From: Ga0074130 sp035492055
Lineage (GTDB): Bacteria > Pseudomonadota > Gammaproteobacteria > Burkholderiales > Rhodocyclaceae
Length of the DNA: 64,000 bases
NCBI GenBank assembly: GCA_035492055.1
Contig: DATJJR010000011.1
Span: 26,839 to 90,838, forward strand
Direction of reading: 5' to 3'
Shown here: positions 45,038 through 54,398 of the stretch, piece by piece
How positions within the stretch are numbered: position 1 is the first letter of the stretch
Layout of the letters: each line of letters starts with the position of its first letter
Notes under the pieces: model-generated
Told to the model about the DNA's origin: nothing
Databases searched by the model: none
Seen by the model: the letters and a program-made list of their open reading frames with translations, nothing else
Position numbers and translations under genes: made by a program

Positions 45038-46234
45038 GTGAACGCACCGCTTCATACAGGCTTGTCGCCCGATCCGCGCCGAAAAGGCCAGGTGTTCACG
45101 CCCTCATTTGTCGTGAGTCGGATGCTGGCCTTGCGCCAAAATTACGGACGCGTGCTAGAACCGGCCTGTGGGGATGGTGCATTTCTCAAGGAAGTGCCGG
45201 ATGCAGTGGCATTGGAAATCGATCCGGTCATTGCACCTCGCACAGCAACGGTGATGGATTTTTTCGCCTACCCTGAAACGGAAAAGTTCGACACCATCAT
45301 CGGCAATCCGCCTTATGTACGCTCACGCGACATCCTGCCGGAAACCACCGCTCGGCTCACGTCTCGGCTGCTTGACGGCCACGCCAATCTCTATCTGCAT
45401 TTCATCGAGAAATGCGTGCGCCACCTCAAGCCCGGCGGTGAGTTGATCTTCATCACACCGCGCGAATTTCTCAAATCCACCGGGGCACGCCGGCTTAATG
45501 TCTGGTTGTTCAGTGAAGGCACGATTACCGATCTCATCGAGCTTGGCGATCAACGCGTATTCCATGAGGCAACGCCCAATTGCGTAATCTGGCGCTTCGA
45601 GCGCAGCAATCATTTGCATCACACGCATGACGGCCGTCGAATGCTGTTGGCGGATGGACAGATATTGGTGGCCCGTGGCGATTACACGGTGCGTGCCAGC
45701 GACATATTTTCCGTTCGCGTCGGTTCCGCTTCCGGGGCCGATGCGGTATTCGAGCATGCAACGCTCGGTGACACCGATTTCGTTTGCTCGCATACGCGAA
45801 AGACGGCGCAGACCCGGCGCATGATTTTCAATGCGGCGGACAATACCTCCGCGCCCGATGCGCTTGCATGGCTGCAGCAGCACAAGGCTCGACTATTGGA
45901 AAGAAAAGTCCGGCCTTTCGATGAAAGCAACTGGTGGCAATGGGGCCGCGTTCATGCTGCAACCAATGAACCGCGCATTTACGTCAACATGCGCACGCGT
46001 GAGCAGCAACCTTTTTACCAGCACGCCTGTCGCCACTGGGACGGCACGGTGCTGGCACTTTTCCCACACAAGCGTGACGCAGATATGACGAAATTGACAG
46101 CCATGCTGAATAGTGTCGACTGGCATGAGCTCGGATTCGTGTGTGATGGCCGCTTTTTATTCGCTCAACGCAGTCTCGAACAAACCTTACTGCCAGAGGG
46201 TTTTCTCGAGTTCGCGGTTTCGGGCGTGGTATAA
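45038..46234 (+). CDS. Orphan N6-adenine DNA methyltransferase (Eco57I/TaqI-like)
   Basis: 398 residues. The motif order X-I-IV is visible: GQVFTPSFVVSRML (SAM-binding start), VLEPACGDGAFL (motif I, residues 39-50), and the catalytic NPPY at residues 90-93. The C-terminal half would be the target-recognition part. Start is GTG at 45038 with no clear Shine-Dalgarno. No restriction endonuclease or specificity gene is next to it: neighbours are an exported small protein and gshA. It could be a solitary regulatory or epigenetic methylase or a phage-defence leftover. Confidence 0.85.
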   Translation: MNAPLHTGLSPDPRRKGQVFTPSFVVSRMLALRQNYGRVLEPACGDGAFLKEVPDAVALEIDPVIAPRTATVMDFFAYPETEKFDTIIGNPPYVRSRDILPETTARLTSRLLDGHANLYLHFIEKCVRHLKPGGELIFITPREFLKSTGARRLNVWLFSEGTITDLIELGDQRVFHEATPNCVIWRFERSNHLHHTHDGRRMLLADGQILVARGDYTVRASDIFSVRVGSASGADAVFEHATLGDTDFVCSHTRKTAQTRRMIFNAADNTSAPDALAWLQQHKARLLERKVRPFDESNWWQWGRVHAATNEPRIYVNMRTREQQPFYQHACRHWDGTVLALFPHKRDADMTKLTAMLNSVDWHELGFVCDGRFLFAQRSLEQTLLPEGFLEFAVSGVV

Positions 46235-46240
46235 ACAAGC

Positions 46241-46283
46241 CCGTATTGTTTTCTCCGGCTGCCATGCAGATTAAACAATACGG
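46241..46283. repeat. 11-bp perfect inverted repeat between the DNA methyltransferase and gshA
   Basis: CCGTATTGTTT (46241-46251) and AAACAATACGG (46273-46283), separated by 21 bases. With one bulged base the arms extend to AAGC(C)CGTATTGTTT / AAACAATACGGCTT. There is no T-run after the right arm, so it is either a weak terminator of the methyltransferase gene or an operator upstream of gshA (78 bases before its start). Confidence 0.6.
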
Positions 46284-46360
46284 CTTGAAATTTTGCGGAC
46301 TGTCCGCATCTGCGCGCACACTGTCTTTTTTATCGCTGCTCTCGGCAACGATCACACACT

Positions 46361-47656
46361 ATGGTTCCTCACCTCACTACTGCACTGACCGGCCCGCTGC
46401 TTGATATCGAGACCAAGATGCTCGAAAACGAGGCAGCCATCGAACGCTGGTTGCGCACGCAATGGCTGGAACACACGCCGCCGTTCTATGCCTCGGTTGA
46501 TTTGCGCAATGCCGGCTTCAAACTTGCGCCTGTCGACACCAATCTGTTCCCCGGTGGCTTCAATAATCTGAATCCGGCCTTCATGCCGTTGTGTGTCCAG
46601 GCAGCCATGTCGGCGGTTGAGAAAATTTGCCCGGAAGCGCGCAACCTGCTGCTGATTCCGGAAAACCATACGCGCAACCAGTTCTACCTGCAGAACGTCG
46701 CCGGCCTCGCCAATATCCTGCGTCACGCGGGCCTCAATGTACGCATCGGCTCGTTGCTCCCCGAAATTACCGAACCGACGACATTGGAACTCGCCGATGG
46801 CGCGAAACTCCTGCTCGAACCGGTGAAGCGCAACGGCCACCGCATCGGCATCGATGGCTTCGAACCATGCGCCATATTGCTCAACAACGATCTCTCCGGC
46901 GGCGTCCCGGAAATTCTGCAGGGCGTCAATGAACAATTCGTGATTCCACCGCTCCACGCTGGTTGGCACGTACGCCGCAAATCCGAGCATTTCACGGCCT
47001 ATGATCGCGTGGTGAATGCCTTCGCCACCGAGTTCGGTATCGATCCGTGGCTGCTCAACCCGTATTTCGGTGTGTGCGGAAAAATCAATTTCCAGGAACG
47101 CACGGGCGAAGAATGCCTGGCACTGAACGTGGAAGCGCTGCTCATGCGCATTCGCGCCAAGTATTCGGAGTACGGCATCAAGAGCGAGCCATTTGTCATC
47201 GTGAAGGCCGATGCGGGCACCTATGGCATGGGTGTGATGACGGTGCGCGATGCAAGTGAGGTCAAGGGATTAAATCGAAAGCAACGGAACAAGATGGCCG
47301 TGGTCAAGGAAGGCCTACAAGTCAGTGAAGTCATCATCCAGGAAGGTGTGCCGACCTTTGAAACCGTTGACGAAGGCACCGCCGAGCCGGTCGTGTACAT
47401 GATCGATCGCTACGTTGTCGGCGGTTTCTATCGCGTCAACACCGCACGCGGTATCGACGAGAATCTCAACGCGCCCGGCATGCATTTCAAGCCGTTGGCA
47501 TTCGAAACAGGTTGCTCATTGCCCGATTGCACGCAGGCGCCAGACTCTGCGCCGAATCGCTTCTATGCCTACGGTGTGGTCGCGCGACTGGCCTTGCTTG
47601 CTGCATCGCTGGAGCTGGAGCAAACCGCACCCGTTGAATCGACTGTCGCCGCGTGA
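46361..47656 (+). CDS. gshA: Glutamate-cysteine ligase
   Basis: First enzyme of glutathione synthesis, of the proteobacterial type unrelated to E. coli GshA. 431 residues. It opens with the conserved WLEHTPPFYASVDLRNAGFK segment (split as WLEHTPPFYAS and VDLRNAGFK), then APVDTNLFPGGFNNL, SEPFVIVKADAGTYGMGV and MIDRYVVGGFYRVN. Its stop overlaps gshB, so it forms a two-gene operon, followed by PTS genes as in other Betaproteobacteria. Confidence 0.94.
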   Translation: MVPHLTTALTGPLLDIETKMLENEAAIERWLRTQWLEHTPPFYASVDLRNAGFKLAPVDTNLFPGGFNNLNPAFMPLCVQAAMSAVEKICPEARNLLLIPENHTRNQFYLQNVAGLANILRHAGLNVRIGSLLPEITEPTTLELADGAKLLLEPVKRNGHRIGIDGFEPCAILLNNDLSGGVPEILQGVNEQFVIPPLHAGWHVRRKSEHFTAYDRVVNAFATEFGIDPWLLNPYFGVCGKINFQERTGEECLALNVEALLMRIRAKYSEYGIKSEPFVIVKADAGTYGMGVMTVRDASEVKGLNRKQRNKMAVVKEGLQVSEVIIQEGVPTFETVDEGTAEPVVYMIDRYVVGGFYRVNTARGIDENLNAPGMHFKPLAFETGCSLPDCTQAPDSAPNRFYAYGVVARLALLAASLELEQTAPVESTVAA

Positions 47657-47661
47657 ACAGC

Positions 47662-48612
47662 ATGAAATTCGCTTTTATCGTTGACCCGTTGGACAAGCTC
47701 AAGGCCTACAAGGATTCAAGCATCGCCATGATGCGCGAGGCGGCCAGGCGCGGTCATGAGGTCTGGACGATCCAGCGCGAACAATTGTTGTGGGAAAGTG
47801 GCCACGTGCGCGCAGAAGCCGTACGCATTACACCGCAAACCGATAATGGCATCTGGTACGTTACGCAGGAAACCCGCACTTTCGCACTCGCCGATTTCGA
47901 TGGCGTGATGATGCGCCAGGATCCGCCCTTCGATTTCGAATACGTCACCGCAACTTGGCTGCTGGAACGCGCAGCCGCCGAAGGTGCGCGCATCTTCAAC
48001 GATCCGCGCGCCATTCGCGACCACAGCGAAAAGGTTTCCATCGCCGAATTCCCGGAATTCACGGCCGACACACAGATTGCACGCGATGCGGCAGTCATCA
48101 ATGCTTTCATCGACAAGCACGGCGATGTGATCCTGAAACCGCTCGACGGCATGGGCGGCAGTTCCATCTTCCGCGTCCATGGCGATGACCCGAATCGCAA
48201 CGTCATCATCGAGACGCTAACAGCCAACGGCGCGCGCACCATCATGGCGCAGCGTTTTCTGCCCGCCATCAAGGACGGCGACAAGCGCGTCCTCATCATC
48301 GACGGTCAACCGGTGCCTTATTGTCTCGCCCGCATTCCCATGGCCGGCGAAACGCGCGGCAACCTTGCAGCTGGCGGACGCGGCGAAGCGCGCCCACTGA
48401 CTGCGCGCGATCGCGAAATCGCCGAAACGCTTGGCCCCATCCTCGCTGCGCGCGGATTGCTGCTGGTCGGTCTTGACGTTATCGGCGATTGCCTCACCGA
48501 AATCAACGTGACCAGCCCAACCTGCTTCGTCGAAATTGCCGAGCAAACTGGGTTCGATGTGGCAGGAATGTTCATCGATGCCCTGGAACGCCGCTGCAGC
48601 CCGCCGCATTGA
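47662..48612 (+). CDS. gshB: Glutathione synthetase
   Basis: ATP-grasp ligase adding glycine to gamma-Glu-Cys. 316 residues from ATG 47662, equal to E. coli GshB; a GTG at 47653 overlapping the gshA stop is an alternative start. Motifs: IVDPLDKLKAYKDSS, DGVMMRQDPPFDFEY, KPLDGMGGSSIFRV and EINVTSPTCFVEI. The ATP-grasp residues are intact. Confidence 0.96.
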   Translation: MKFAFIVDPLDKLKAYKDSSIAMMREAARRGHEVWTIQREQLLWESGHVRAEAVRITPQTDNGIWYVTQETRTFALADFDGVMMRQDPPFDFEYVTATWLLERAAAEGARIFNDPRAIRDHSEKVSIAEFPEFTADTQIARDAAVINAFIDKHGDVILKPLDGMGGSSIFRVHGDDPNRNVIIETLTANGARTIMAQRFLPAIKDGDKRVLIIDGQPVPYCLARIPMAGETRGNLAAGGRGEARPLTARDREIAETLGPILAARGLLLVGLDVIGDCLTEINVTSPTCFVEIAEQTGFDVAGMFIDALERRCSPPH

Positions 48613-48657
48613 CGGCAAGCGTTGGTAGAATGCGGCGATAACCTAAGGGGGTTCAAG

Positions 48658-49047
48658 GTGATCGGGCTGTTTCTCGTTACCCATGGCAGCTATGGCGATG
48701 CGCTGATTCAATGCGCATGTCATGTCCTCAATCAACGCCCGCCGCAAATCATGCAGCTCGGCATTACCCCGCAGGACGATCCGCTCGATGTGCTGCCGCT
48801 CGCAAAAAGCTTGCTGGAGCTGGTCGATACCGGCGACGGTGCCTTGATCCTGACCGACATCTACGGTGCAACGCCATCCAACATTGCCATGAAGCTGCTG
48901 AAGCCCGGTCACGTCGAGGGAGTGGCCGGCCTCAATCTGCCAATGTTGCTCCGCGCGTTGACCTACCGCGACAAGGACATGGAAACTCTACTGTCGCGTG
49001 CCACCGTCGGCGGCCGCGATGGTGTACTCAACATGCTGCAGCACTGA
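48658..49047 (+). CDS. PTS mannose-family EIIA component
   Basis: 129 residues from a GTG at 48658 with AAGGGGG upstream. Single EIIA-Man domain; the phosphorylated His is His9 (FLVTHGSYG). DIYGATPSNIAMKL is the conserved core. No EIIB, EIIC or EIID is encoded in the window, so this phosphocarrier probably acts in regulation rather than sugar import. Confidence 0.92.
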   Translation: MIGLFLVTHGSYGDALIQCACHVLNQRPPQIMQLGITPQDDPLDVLPLAKSLLELVDTGDGALILTDIYGATPSNIAMKLLKPGHVEGVAGLNLPMLLRALTYRDKDMETLLSRATVGGRDGVLNMLQH

Positions 49048-49122
49048 AGCAGACGCGTGCGAGGGATGTCTCCCTTGCCTACCCGAAACCACTGCCAGAC
49101 AACACGGGACAAGGAACTGGAA

Positions 49123-49392
49123 ATGCCGAAGGCTGAAGTCGAAATTATCAACAAGCTGGGCCTGCATGCACGTGCCTCTGCCAAGCTCACCCAACTCGCC
49201 GGCAGCTTTCCATGTGAGGTGTGGATGGAACGCAATGGCCGGCGCATCAATGCCAAGAGCATCATGGGCGTCATGATGCTGGCAGCAGGCAAGGGCAGCA
49301 AGGTGTTGATCGACACGGAAGGCGAAAGAGCGAATGAAGCACTCGCTGCCATCATCACCCTCGTCAATGATTATTTCGGAGAAGGGGAGTGA
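49123..49392 (+). CDS. ptsH: Phosphocarrier protein HPr
   Basis: 89 residues. His15 in KLGLHARAS receives phosphate from EI; Ser46 in AKSIMGVMML is the site used by HPr kinase in organisms that have it. The upstream ORF extension does not resemble HPr. It lies between EIIA and EI genes. Confidence 0.95.
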   Translation: MPKAEVEIINKLGLHARASAKLTQLAGSFPCEVWMERNGRRINAKSIMGVMMLAAGKGSKVLIDTEGERANEALAAIITLVNDYFGEGE

Positions 49393-49521
49393 ACACCCGC
49401 CCGAACTCGTTTCTCCATGAAAAGGCGAACGACAACGCTGTATGTACTGTACTGGCATTGGCCGGGAACCACCCGGTGTCAATGACAGCTTTCTCCGAAT
49501 ACCGTTTCTGAACACTAGACA

Positions 49522-51252
49522 ATGACCTTCTCTCTCCACGGCCTCGCAGTCTCCACCGGTATTGCCATCGGGCGGGCGCATCTGGTGTCGAATGCGACAC
49601 TTGAAGTGGCGCAGTATCAGATCAGGGAAAAGGATATTGTTGCCGAAATCTCGCGTCTCGATGCCGCATTGGCTGCAGTGCAAGCAGAGTTGGATGTACT
49701 GCGTGGCGAGGCTTCGGCAGCGGGCACGCCAACCGAACTGGTTGCCTTCGTCAGCGTGCATGCCATGCTGCTGTCCGATCCAATGCTGTCGGAAATTCCC
49801 AAGGACATCATTCGTGAACGTCGCTGCAACGCCGAATGGGCGCTGGTGCAGCAACTGGACACCATCACCGAGCAGTTCGAAGCCTTCGACGACGCTTATC
49901 TGCGCGAACGCAAAAACGACGTGGTGCAAGTGGTCGAGCGCGTACTGAAAGTCTTGATGGGCAAGTCGCGCAAGCTGTCGAAAAAGAACAAGGACAGCGA
50001 GGAACTGATTGTCGTCGCCCATGATCTTTCGCCCGCCGACACCATTCAGTTCCGCAATCTCAAGGTTCGTGGCTTCGTCACCGACATGGGTGGTTTCACT
50101 TCGCACACCGCAATTGTCGCGCGCAGTCTGGCGATTCCCGCACTGGTCGGCATGCATCATGCGCGGCCGCTGGTACAGGACGACGATCTGTTGATCGTTG
50201 ACGGCACACGCGGCGTGCTCATCGTCAATCCGGACGAACGCATTCTCGAAGAATATCGCCTCAAGAAGAGCGCCCTGGAGTTGCAGCGCTCACGCCTCAA
50301 TCGCATCAAGACAGCGCGACCGGCCACGATCGATGGCGTCGATATTGCGCTTTATTCGAACATCGAATTGCCGGGTGACGTCGACCATGTGCGCGACATG
50401 AATGCCGACGGCATCGGCCTGTTCCGTACCGAATTCATGTTCATGGGCCGCGACGATCTGCCCAATGAGGAAGAGCAATTTGAGGCTTATCGCAGCGTGG
50501 CCAAGGCGATGGCCGGCAAGCCGGTGACAATCCGCACACTGGATATCGGTGCAGACAAACAGGCGCGTGCATTACGCACGATCAACCGCGACGAACCGAA
50601 TCCCGCACTGGGCTTGCGGGCCATTCGTTACTGCCTTGCCGAACCCAAACTGTTTCTCACGCAGCTGCGAGCCCTGTTGCGCGCCTCGTATTACGGCAAG
50701 ATCAAAATCCTGATTCCGATGCTCGCGCATGTCAGCGAAATCAATCAAACACTCGTGCTGATCGAGACTGCGAAATCGCAGTTGCGCGATGCAAAGCAGA
50801 AATTCGATCCGGTCGTCGAAGTCGGCGGCATGATCGAAATTCCCGCCGCGGCACTCGCGCTCGGTCCGTTCATCAAGAAACTTGATTTCCTGTCCATCGG
50901 CACCAATGACCTGGCGCAATACACACTCGCCATCGATCGTACCGATGAGGCTGTCTCACACCTCTACGATCCCTTCCATCCGGCCGTGTTGCGCCTGGTG
51001 GCAATGGTCATTCAGACCGGTGCACGCACGGGTGTGCCTGTCTCCGTTTGCGGCGAAATGGCGGGCGACAGCGCCATGACAAAGTTGCTGATCGGCATGG
51101 GCTTGCGCACGTTCTCCATGCACCCGGCACAGTTGCTCGAGATCAAGCAACAGGTACTGATGAGCAACGCGGCACAACTTGCCCTCCGTGTCGGCAAGAT
51201 CCTCAAGTTCGACGAGCCCGACAAAATTCGCGAACTCGTCGAAAAACTCTGA
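49522..51252 (+). CDS. ptsI: PTS enzyme I (phosphoenolpyruvate-protein phosphotransferase)
   Basis: 576 residues. Phospho-His in GGFTSHTAIVARS, PEP-binding domain with RTEFMFMGRDDLPNEEEQF and the catalytic Cys in SVCGEMAGD. It passes phosphate from PEP to HPr and then EIIA. 129 bases separate it from ptsH; I saw no regulatory element there. Confidence 0.96.
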   Translation: MTFSLHGLAVSTGIAIGRAHLVSNATLEVAQYQIREKDIVAEISRLDAALAAVQAELDVLRGEASAAGTPTELVAFVSVHAMLLSDPMLSEIPKDIIRERRCNAEWALVQQLDTITEQFEAFDDAYLRERKNDVVQVVERVLKVLMGKSRKLSKKNKDSEELIVVAHDLSPADTIQFRNLKVRGFVTDMGGFTSHTAIVARSLAIPALVGMHHARPLVQDDDLLIVDGTRGVLIVNPDERILEEYRLKKSALELQRSRLNRIKTARPATIDGVDIALYSNIELPGDVDHVRDMNADGIGLFRTEFMFMGRDDLPNEEEQFEAYRSVAKAMAGKPVTIRTLDIGADKQARALRTINRDEPNPALGLRAIRYCLAEPKLFLTQLRALLRASYYGKIKILIPMLAHVSEINQTLVLIETAKSQLRDAKQKFDPVVEVGGMIEIPAAALALGPFIKKLDFLSIGTNDLAQYTLAIDRTDEAVSHLYDPFHPAVLRLVAMVIQTGARTGVPVSVCGEMAGDSAMTKLLIGMGLRTFSMHPAQLLEIKQQVLMSNAAQLALRVGKILKFDEPDKIRELVEKL

Positions 51253-51256
51253 TCGA

Positions 51257-51580
51257 CTATGCGCCCCAGGTCACGGGCGTATTTTTCTTCAGTGACCACT
51301 CAAGCAATTCGAGCAAAGGCACCGCACGTTGCGCCATGGTGACGTTCCGCGCCATGGGAGACACTTGAGATTCTTTCTCTTCATCCACCGCTGATTCGGT
51401 GGACTGACTCCGCCCTGCTTCGATGACGGACTTGAGTGCCGTAATCGCTGCCGGTAACTGTTCTGGCGTGATGATGCCTTTGGCATCGGCATCCTTGCCC
51501 ATGGTCTTCATCAATTGCTGTGCAACATCGCCGAACATGATGACGTCACCGGCGGCTTTCGATTTGAACGTAACGATCAT
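51257..51580 (-). CDS. DUF1840 small cytosolic protein
   Basis: 107 residues from the ATG at 51580: MIVTFKSKAAGDVIMFGDVAQQLMK, KGIITPEQLPAAITAL and MAQRAVPLLELLEWSLK (cited as pieces), the typical DUF1840 pattern. No signal, no membrane segment. Function unknown. It ends 4 bases from the convergent ptsI end. Confidence 0.82.
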   Translation of the reverse strand: MIVTFKSKAAGDVIMFGDVAQQLMKTMGKDADAKGIITPEQLPAAITALKSVIEAGRSQSTESAVDEEKESQVSPMARNVTMAQRAVPLLELLEWSLKKNTPVTWGA

Positions 51581-51679
51581 TAATCTTTCCTCTCGTCCGC
51601 CCTTCCGAAGAAAGGCTTGGCTGTACTGGGTAATCGCACTTGTACGGCACATTATCCCCTTGTGCTCATCCCGTGCCGC

Positions 51680-53605
51680 TTATTCGGGTAACGGCAAAGC
51701 CTCAAGCTGCTCCTGCACTTCTAGCCAGCGTAATTCGGCCGTTTCGATTTTTTCGGAAATTGCTGCCTGTTCCTGACTAAGCGACTGGATCAACGCGCCG
51801 TCATTTTTCTCATACAACGCGGGATCGCCCAGTTGTGCATCCAGTTCGCTGCGTTGCGCCTGCCAGCGCGCAATCTGTTGCTCAAGCTTTTCGCTTTCCT
51901 TCACCAACGGCCGACGCTGCGCCAGCAAGGCCTGGCGATCCGCCGCGGCAAGCTTGCGCGCTTCCTTCTTTCCGTCTTTCTGGCCAGCCGGTTCTTTTTC
52001 CGCAGCCCGCTGCTCCGCCAACCATTTGGCGTAATCATCGAGATCGCCGTCGAAAGGAGACACCTTGCCTTCGGCGACGAGATAGAGTTCATCCGCCGTT
52101 GTTCGCAATAAATGTCTGTCATGCGAGACAAGCACGACACCGCCTTCGTAGCCCTGCAAGGCGAGATTCAATGCCTCGCGCATTTCCAGATCGAGGTGGT
52201 TGGTCGGTTCGTCGAGCAATAACAAATTCGGCTTGGCGCGAATCAGCAATGCGAGCACCAGGCGTGCTTTTTCGCCGCCGGAGAAATGGCCGCATGGCGC
52301 ATCAACCATGGCGCCGCGAAAATCGAAACCGCCGAGATAGTCGCGTAAATCCTGTTCACGCGTGCCCGACTCCTGGCGCAGGATGTGTTGCATCGGTGAT
52401 TCGTCGGGTCGCAGCAATTCAAGCTGATGCTGTGCAAAGTAGCCGATCGACAAGCCTTTACCTTCGATGCGTCGGCCTTCGAGCGGCGCAATGCCGCCCA
52501 GCGACGTCCCCGCCAGAAGCTTGATCAGCGTGGACTTGCCCGCGCCATTGCGGCCGAGAAAGGCAATGCGCTCTCCCGGTCGTATCGTGAGCGTGACGCG
52601 GTCGAGAATGATGGCCGACCCGGCTTCGGAGACATAGCCCAGTTTCCCCTGCTCGACCGACAACAAAGGATCGGGCATGTGGCCCGGATCGACGAATTGA
52701 AAATCGAAAGGCGTATCAACGTGCGCAGCGCTGATGTCTTCCATTCGCGCCAAAGCCTTGATGCGGCTCTGTGCCTGCCGCGCCTTGGTCGCTTTCGCCC
52801 GAAAACGTTCAATATAGCTTTCCAGATGCGCACGTTCGCGTTGTTGTCTCTCGAACATGGCTTGCTGATTGGCCAACTGCGCAGAACGCTGACGCTCATA
52901 CTGTGAATAACCGCCACTGTAGAGTTTCAATTGCCGCTGTTCGAGCGCTAGTGTGTGGCTGCAAACGCTGTCGAGAAAATCGCGATCATGCGAAATCAAC
53001 AGCAACGTGCCCTGATAACTTTTCAGCCAGCCTTCTAGCCACAGTACCGCGTCGAGATCGAGGTGATTGGTCGGTTCGTCGAGCAAGAGCAAATCCGAAC
53101 GGCACATCAGCGCCCGTGCCAAATTCAGACGTACACGCCAGCCACCGGAGAATTCGGCAACGGGCCGAGCGCAATCGACATCGGAAAAACCCAAACCATG
53201 CAGCAAGGCCGCAGCACGCGCATTGGCCGTGTACCCACCGATGTCGGCATAGCGCGCATGCAGTTCTGCCAATTGATGGCCGTCGACATGCGCAGACTGT
53301 TCAAGCTCGGCAATCGTTTTTTCAATCTGGCGCAACTCGGCGTCGCCATCCAGCGTGAAGGCCAGTGCAGCATCCGGCAAAGCCGGCGTTTCCTGAGCCA
53401 CATGGGCGACCGACCAGACGGCAGGAATTTCGAGATCGCCGCGCTCGGCGTGTAAATCGCCGCGCAGCAGCGCCATGAACGAAGACTTTCCACTGCCATT
53501 GGCACCGATGAGACCAATCTTCCAGCCAGGGTGAAGCTGCAGGCTGGCGTTTTCGGCAAGTAGCTGGCTGCCGCGGGCAAAAGCTAGGTTACGCAGGAGA
53601 ATCAT
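51680..53605 (-). CDS. ABC-F protein, YheS-like
   Basis: Two ATPase domains without membrane segments in 641 residues; YheS of E. coli has 637. First Walker A IGANGSGKSSFMALL with signature FSGGWRVRLNLAR; second LGRNGAGKSTLIKLL with HFSGGEKARLVLAL; both Walker B boxes read LLLDEPTNHLDL. A Lys/Glu-rich linker and a C-terminal coiled coil (LEQQIARWQAQRSELDAQL) follow. ABC-F proteins act on stalled ribosomes. Confidence 0.9.
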   Translation of the reverse strand: MILLRNLAFARGSQLLAENASLQLHPGWKIGLIGANGSGKSSFMALLRGDLHAERGDLEIPAVWSVAHVAQETPALPDAALAFTLDGDAELRQIEKTIAELEQSAHVDGHQLAELHARYADIGGYTANARAAALLHGLGFSDVDCARPVAEFSGGWRVRLNLARALMCRSDLLLLDEPTNHLDLDAVLWLEGWLKSYQGTLLLISHDRDFLDSVCSHTLALEQRQLKLYSGGYSQYERQRSAQLANQQAMFERQQRERAHLESYIERFRAKATKARQAQSRIKALARMEDISAAHVDTPFDFQFVDPGHMPDPLLSVEQGKLGYVSEAGSAIILDRVTLTIRPGERIAFLGRNGAGKSTLIKLLAGTSLGGIAPLEGRRIEGKGLSIGYFAQHQLELLRPDESPMQHILRQESGTREQDLRDYLGGFDFRGAMVDAPCGHFSGGEKARLVLALLIRAKPNLLLLDEPTNHLDLEMREALNLALQGYEGGVVLVSHDRHLLRTTADELYLVAEGKVSPFDGDLDDYAKWLAEQRAAEKEPAGQKDGKKEARKLAAADRQALLAQRRPLVKESEKLEQQIARWQAQRSELDAQLGDPALYEKNDGALIQSLSQEQAAISEKIETAELRWLEVQEQLEALPLPE

Positions 53606-53687
53606 GTTGCGAGAAGTGTGGGCGCGCCGAACGCCGTAGGCGTTCTGTGGTGAAATGCGCAGAATCCGTCATTTTAAGGAAAGCATC

Positions 53688-54215
53688 GTGTCGTTCAGGA
53701 TTTTTCTACTGGTATCGGGCCTGGCCCTTTCCGCTGCACTCGTTCAGGCACAGGAAACGGCTCCGGCCATGACTACGGGACCAACCGCAGCCGATTCAGT
53801 TGCACAAGCCAAGGACGATCCGCTGCGGCCGCTGACGCCGGAGGACATTCTGACTGTCGGCGTGCCGAAAACACTGGATGAGCGCAACGCCATGGCGCAA
53901 CAAGCACAGGACCTGCGCGCCGACTCCCAACAACGCAAGGAAGACGCCGAGAAGGTGCATACGGCCGCCAAAACGGCATGCTGGAAAAAATTCCTTGTCA
54001 GCGCTTGTCTTGATGACGCGCGTGTCGCCTATCGCCAGACCATTCAGGCCGCGAAGAAGCAGGATCGCAAAGCCCAGGCACTGGAACGCAACGTCCGCAA
54101 ATACGATGCGGCTGAACACATCAAGCAACGCGATGAAGAAAATGCGCAACGCGACGCGGATAACGCGCGCAAGGCAGCCGACTATCGGGCCAAGCAAGCG
54201 GGGAAGAATCAATAA
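53688..54215 (+). CDS. Exported coiled-coil protein with two cysteines, unknown
   Basis: 175 residues from GTG 53688 (AAGGAAAG upstream) with a signal peptide (FLLVSGLALSAALVQAQ). After a Pro/Thr region the rest is highly charged and helical (Gln, Lys, Arg, Asp rich). The segment TACWKKFLVSACLDDARV carries two Cys 9 residues apart that could form a disulfide in the periplasm. Comparable small proteins occur in Burkholderiales but no domain is recognised. It is divergent from the YheS-like gene and converges with the YbiT-like gene. Confidence 0.7.
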   Translation: MSFRIFLLVSGLALSAALVQAQETAPAMTTGPTAADSVAQAKDDPLRPLTPEDILTVGVPKTLDERNAMAQQAQDLRADSQQRKEDAEKVHTAAKTACWKKFLVSACLDDARVAYRQTIQAAKKQDRKAQALERNVRKYDAAEHIKQRDEENAQRDADNARKAADYRAKQAGKNQ

Positions 54216-54329
54216 GTCGGTCAATAAAGTGCCAGAACAAACCACCTAGAAACCAGGGGAAACGCTGCGCTCACGCGCCGGAGGCGCAAAACCCAAAACC
54301 GTAATTCACGGCCATCCCTTAAATCTGGG

Positions 54330-54354
54330 CGCAATGCAGCTTCGCTGCATTGCG
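54330..54354. repeat. Perfect 11-bp hairpin in the spacer before the YbiT-like gene's end
   Basis: CGCAATGCAGC (54330-54340), loop TTC, GCTGCATTGCG (54344-54354). No T-run in either direction. It lies between two convergent genes (spacer 54216-54398), so it may act as a weak, U-less terminator or be a REP-like element. Confidence 0.5.
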
Positions 54355-54398
54355 AACCGGGATCGCCTCATTCCTCGGGAAGAAGGCTGGGAGGATAG

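Noticed and set aside
48988..50160. A 390-residue open frame on the minus strand
   Set aside because: Antisense to HPr and enzyme I, which have all catalytic motifs.
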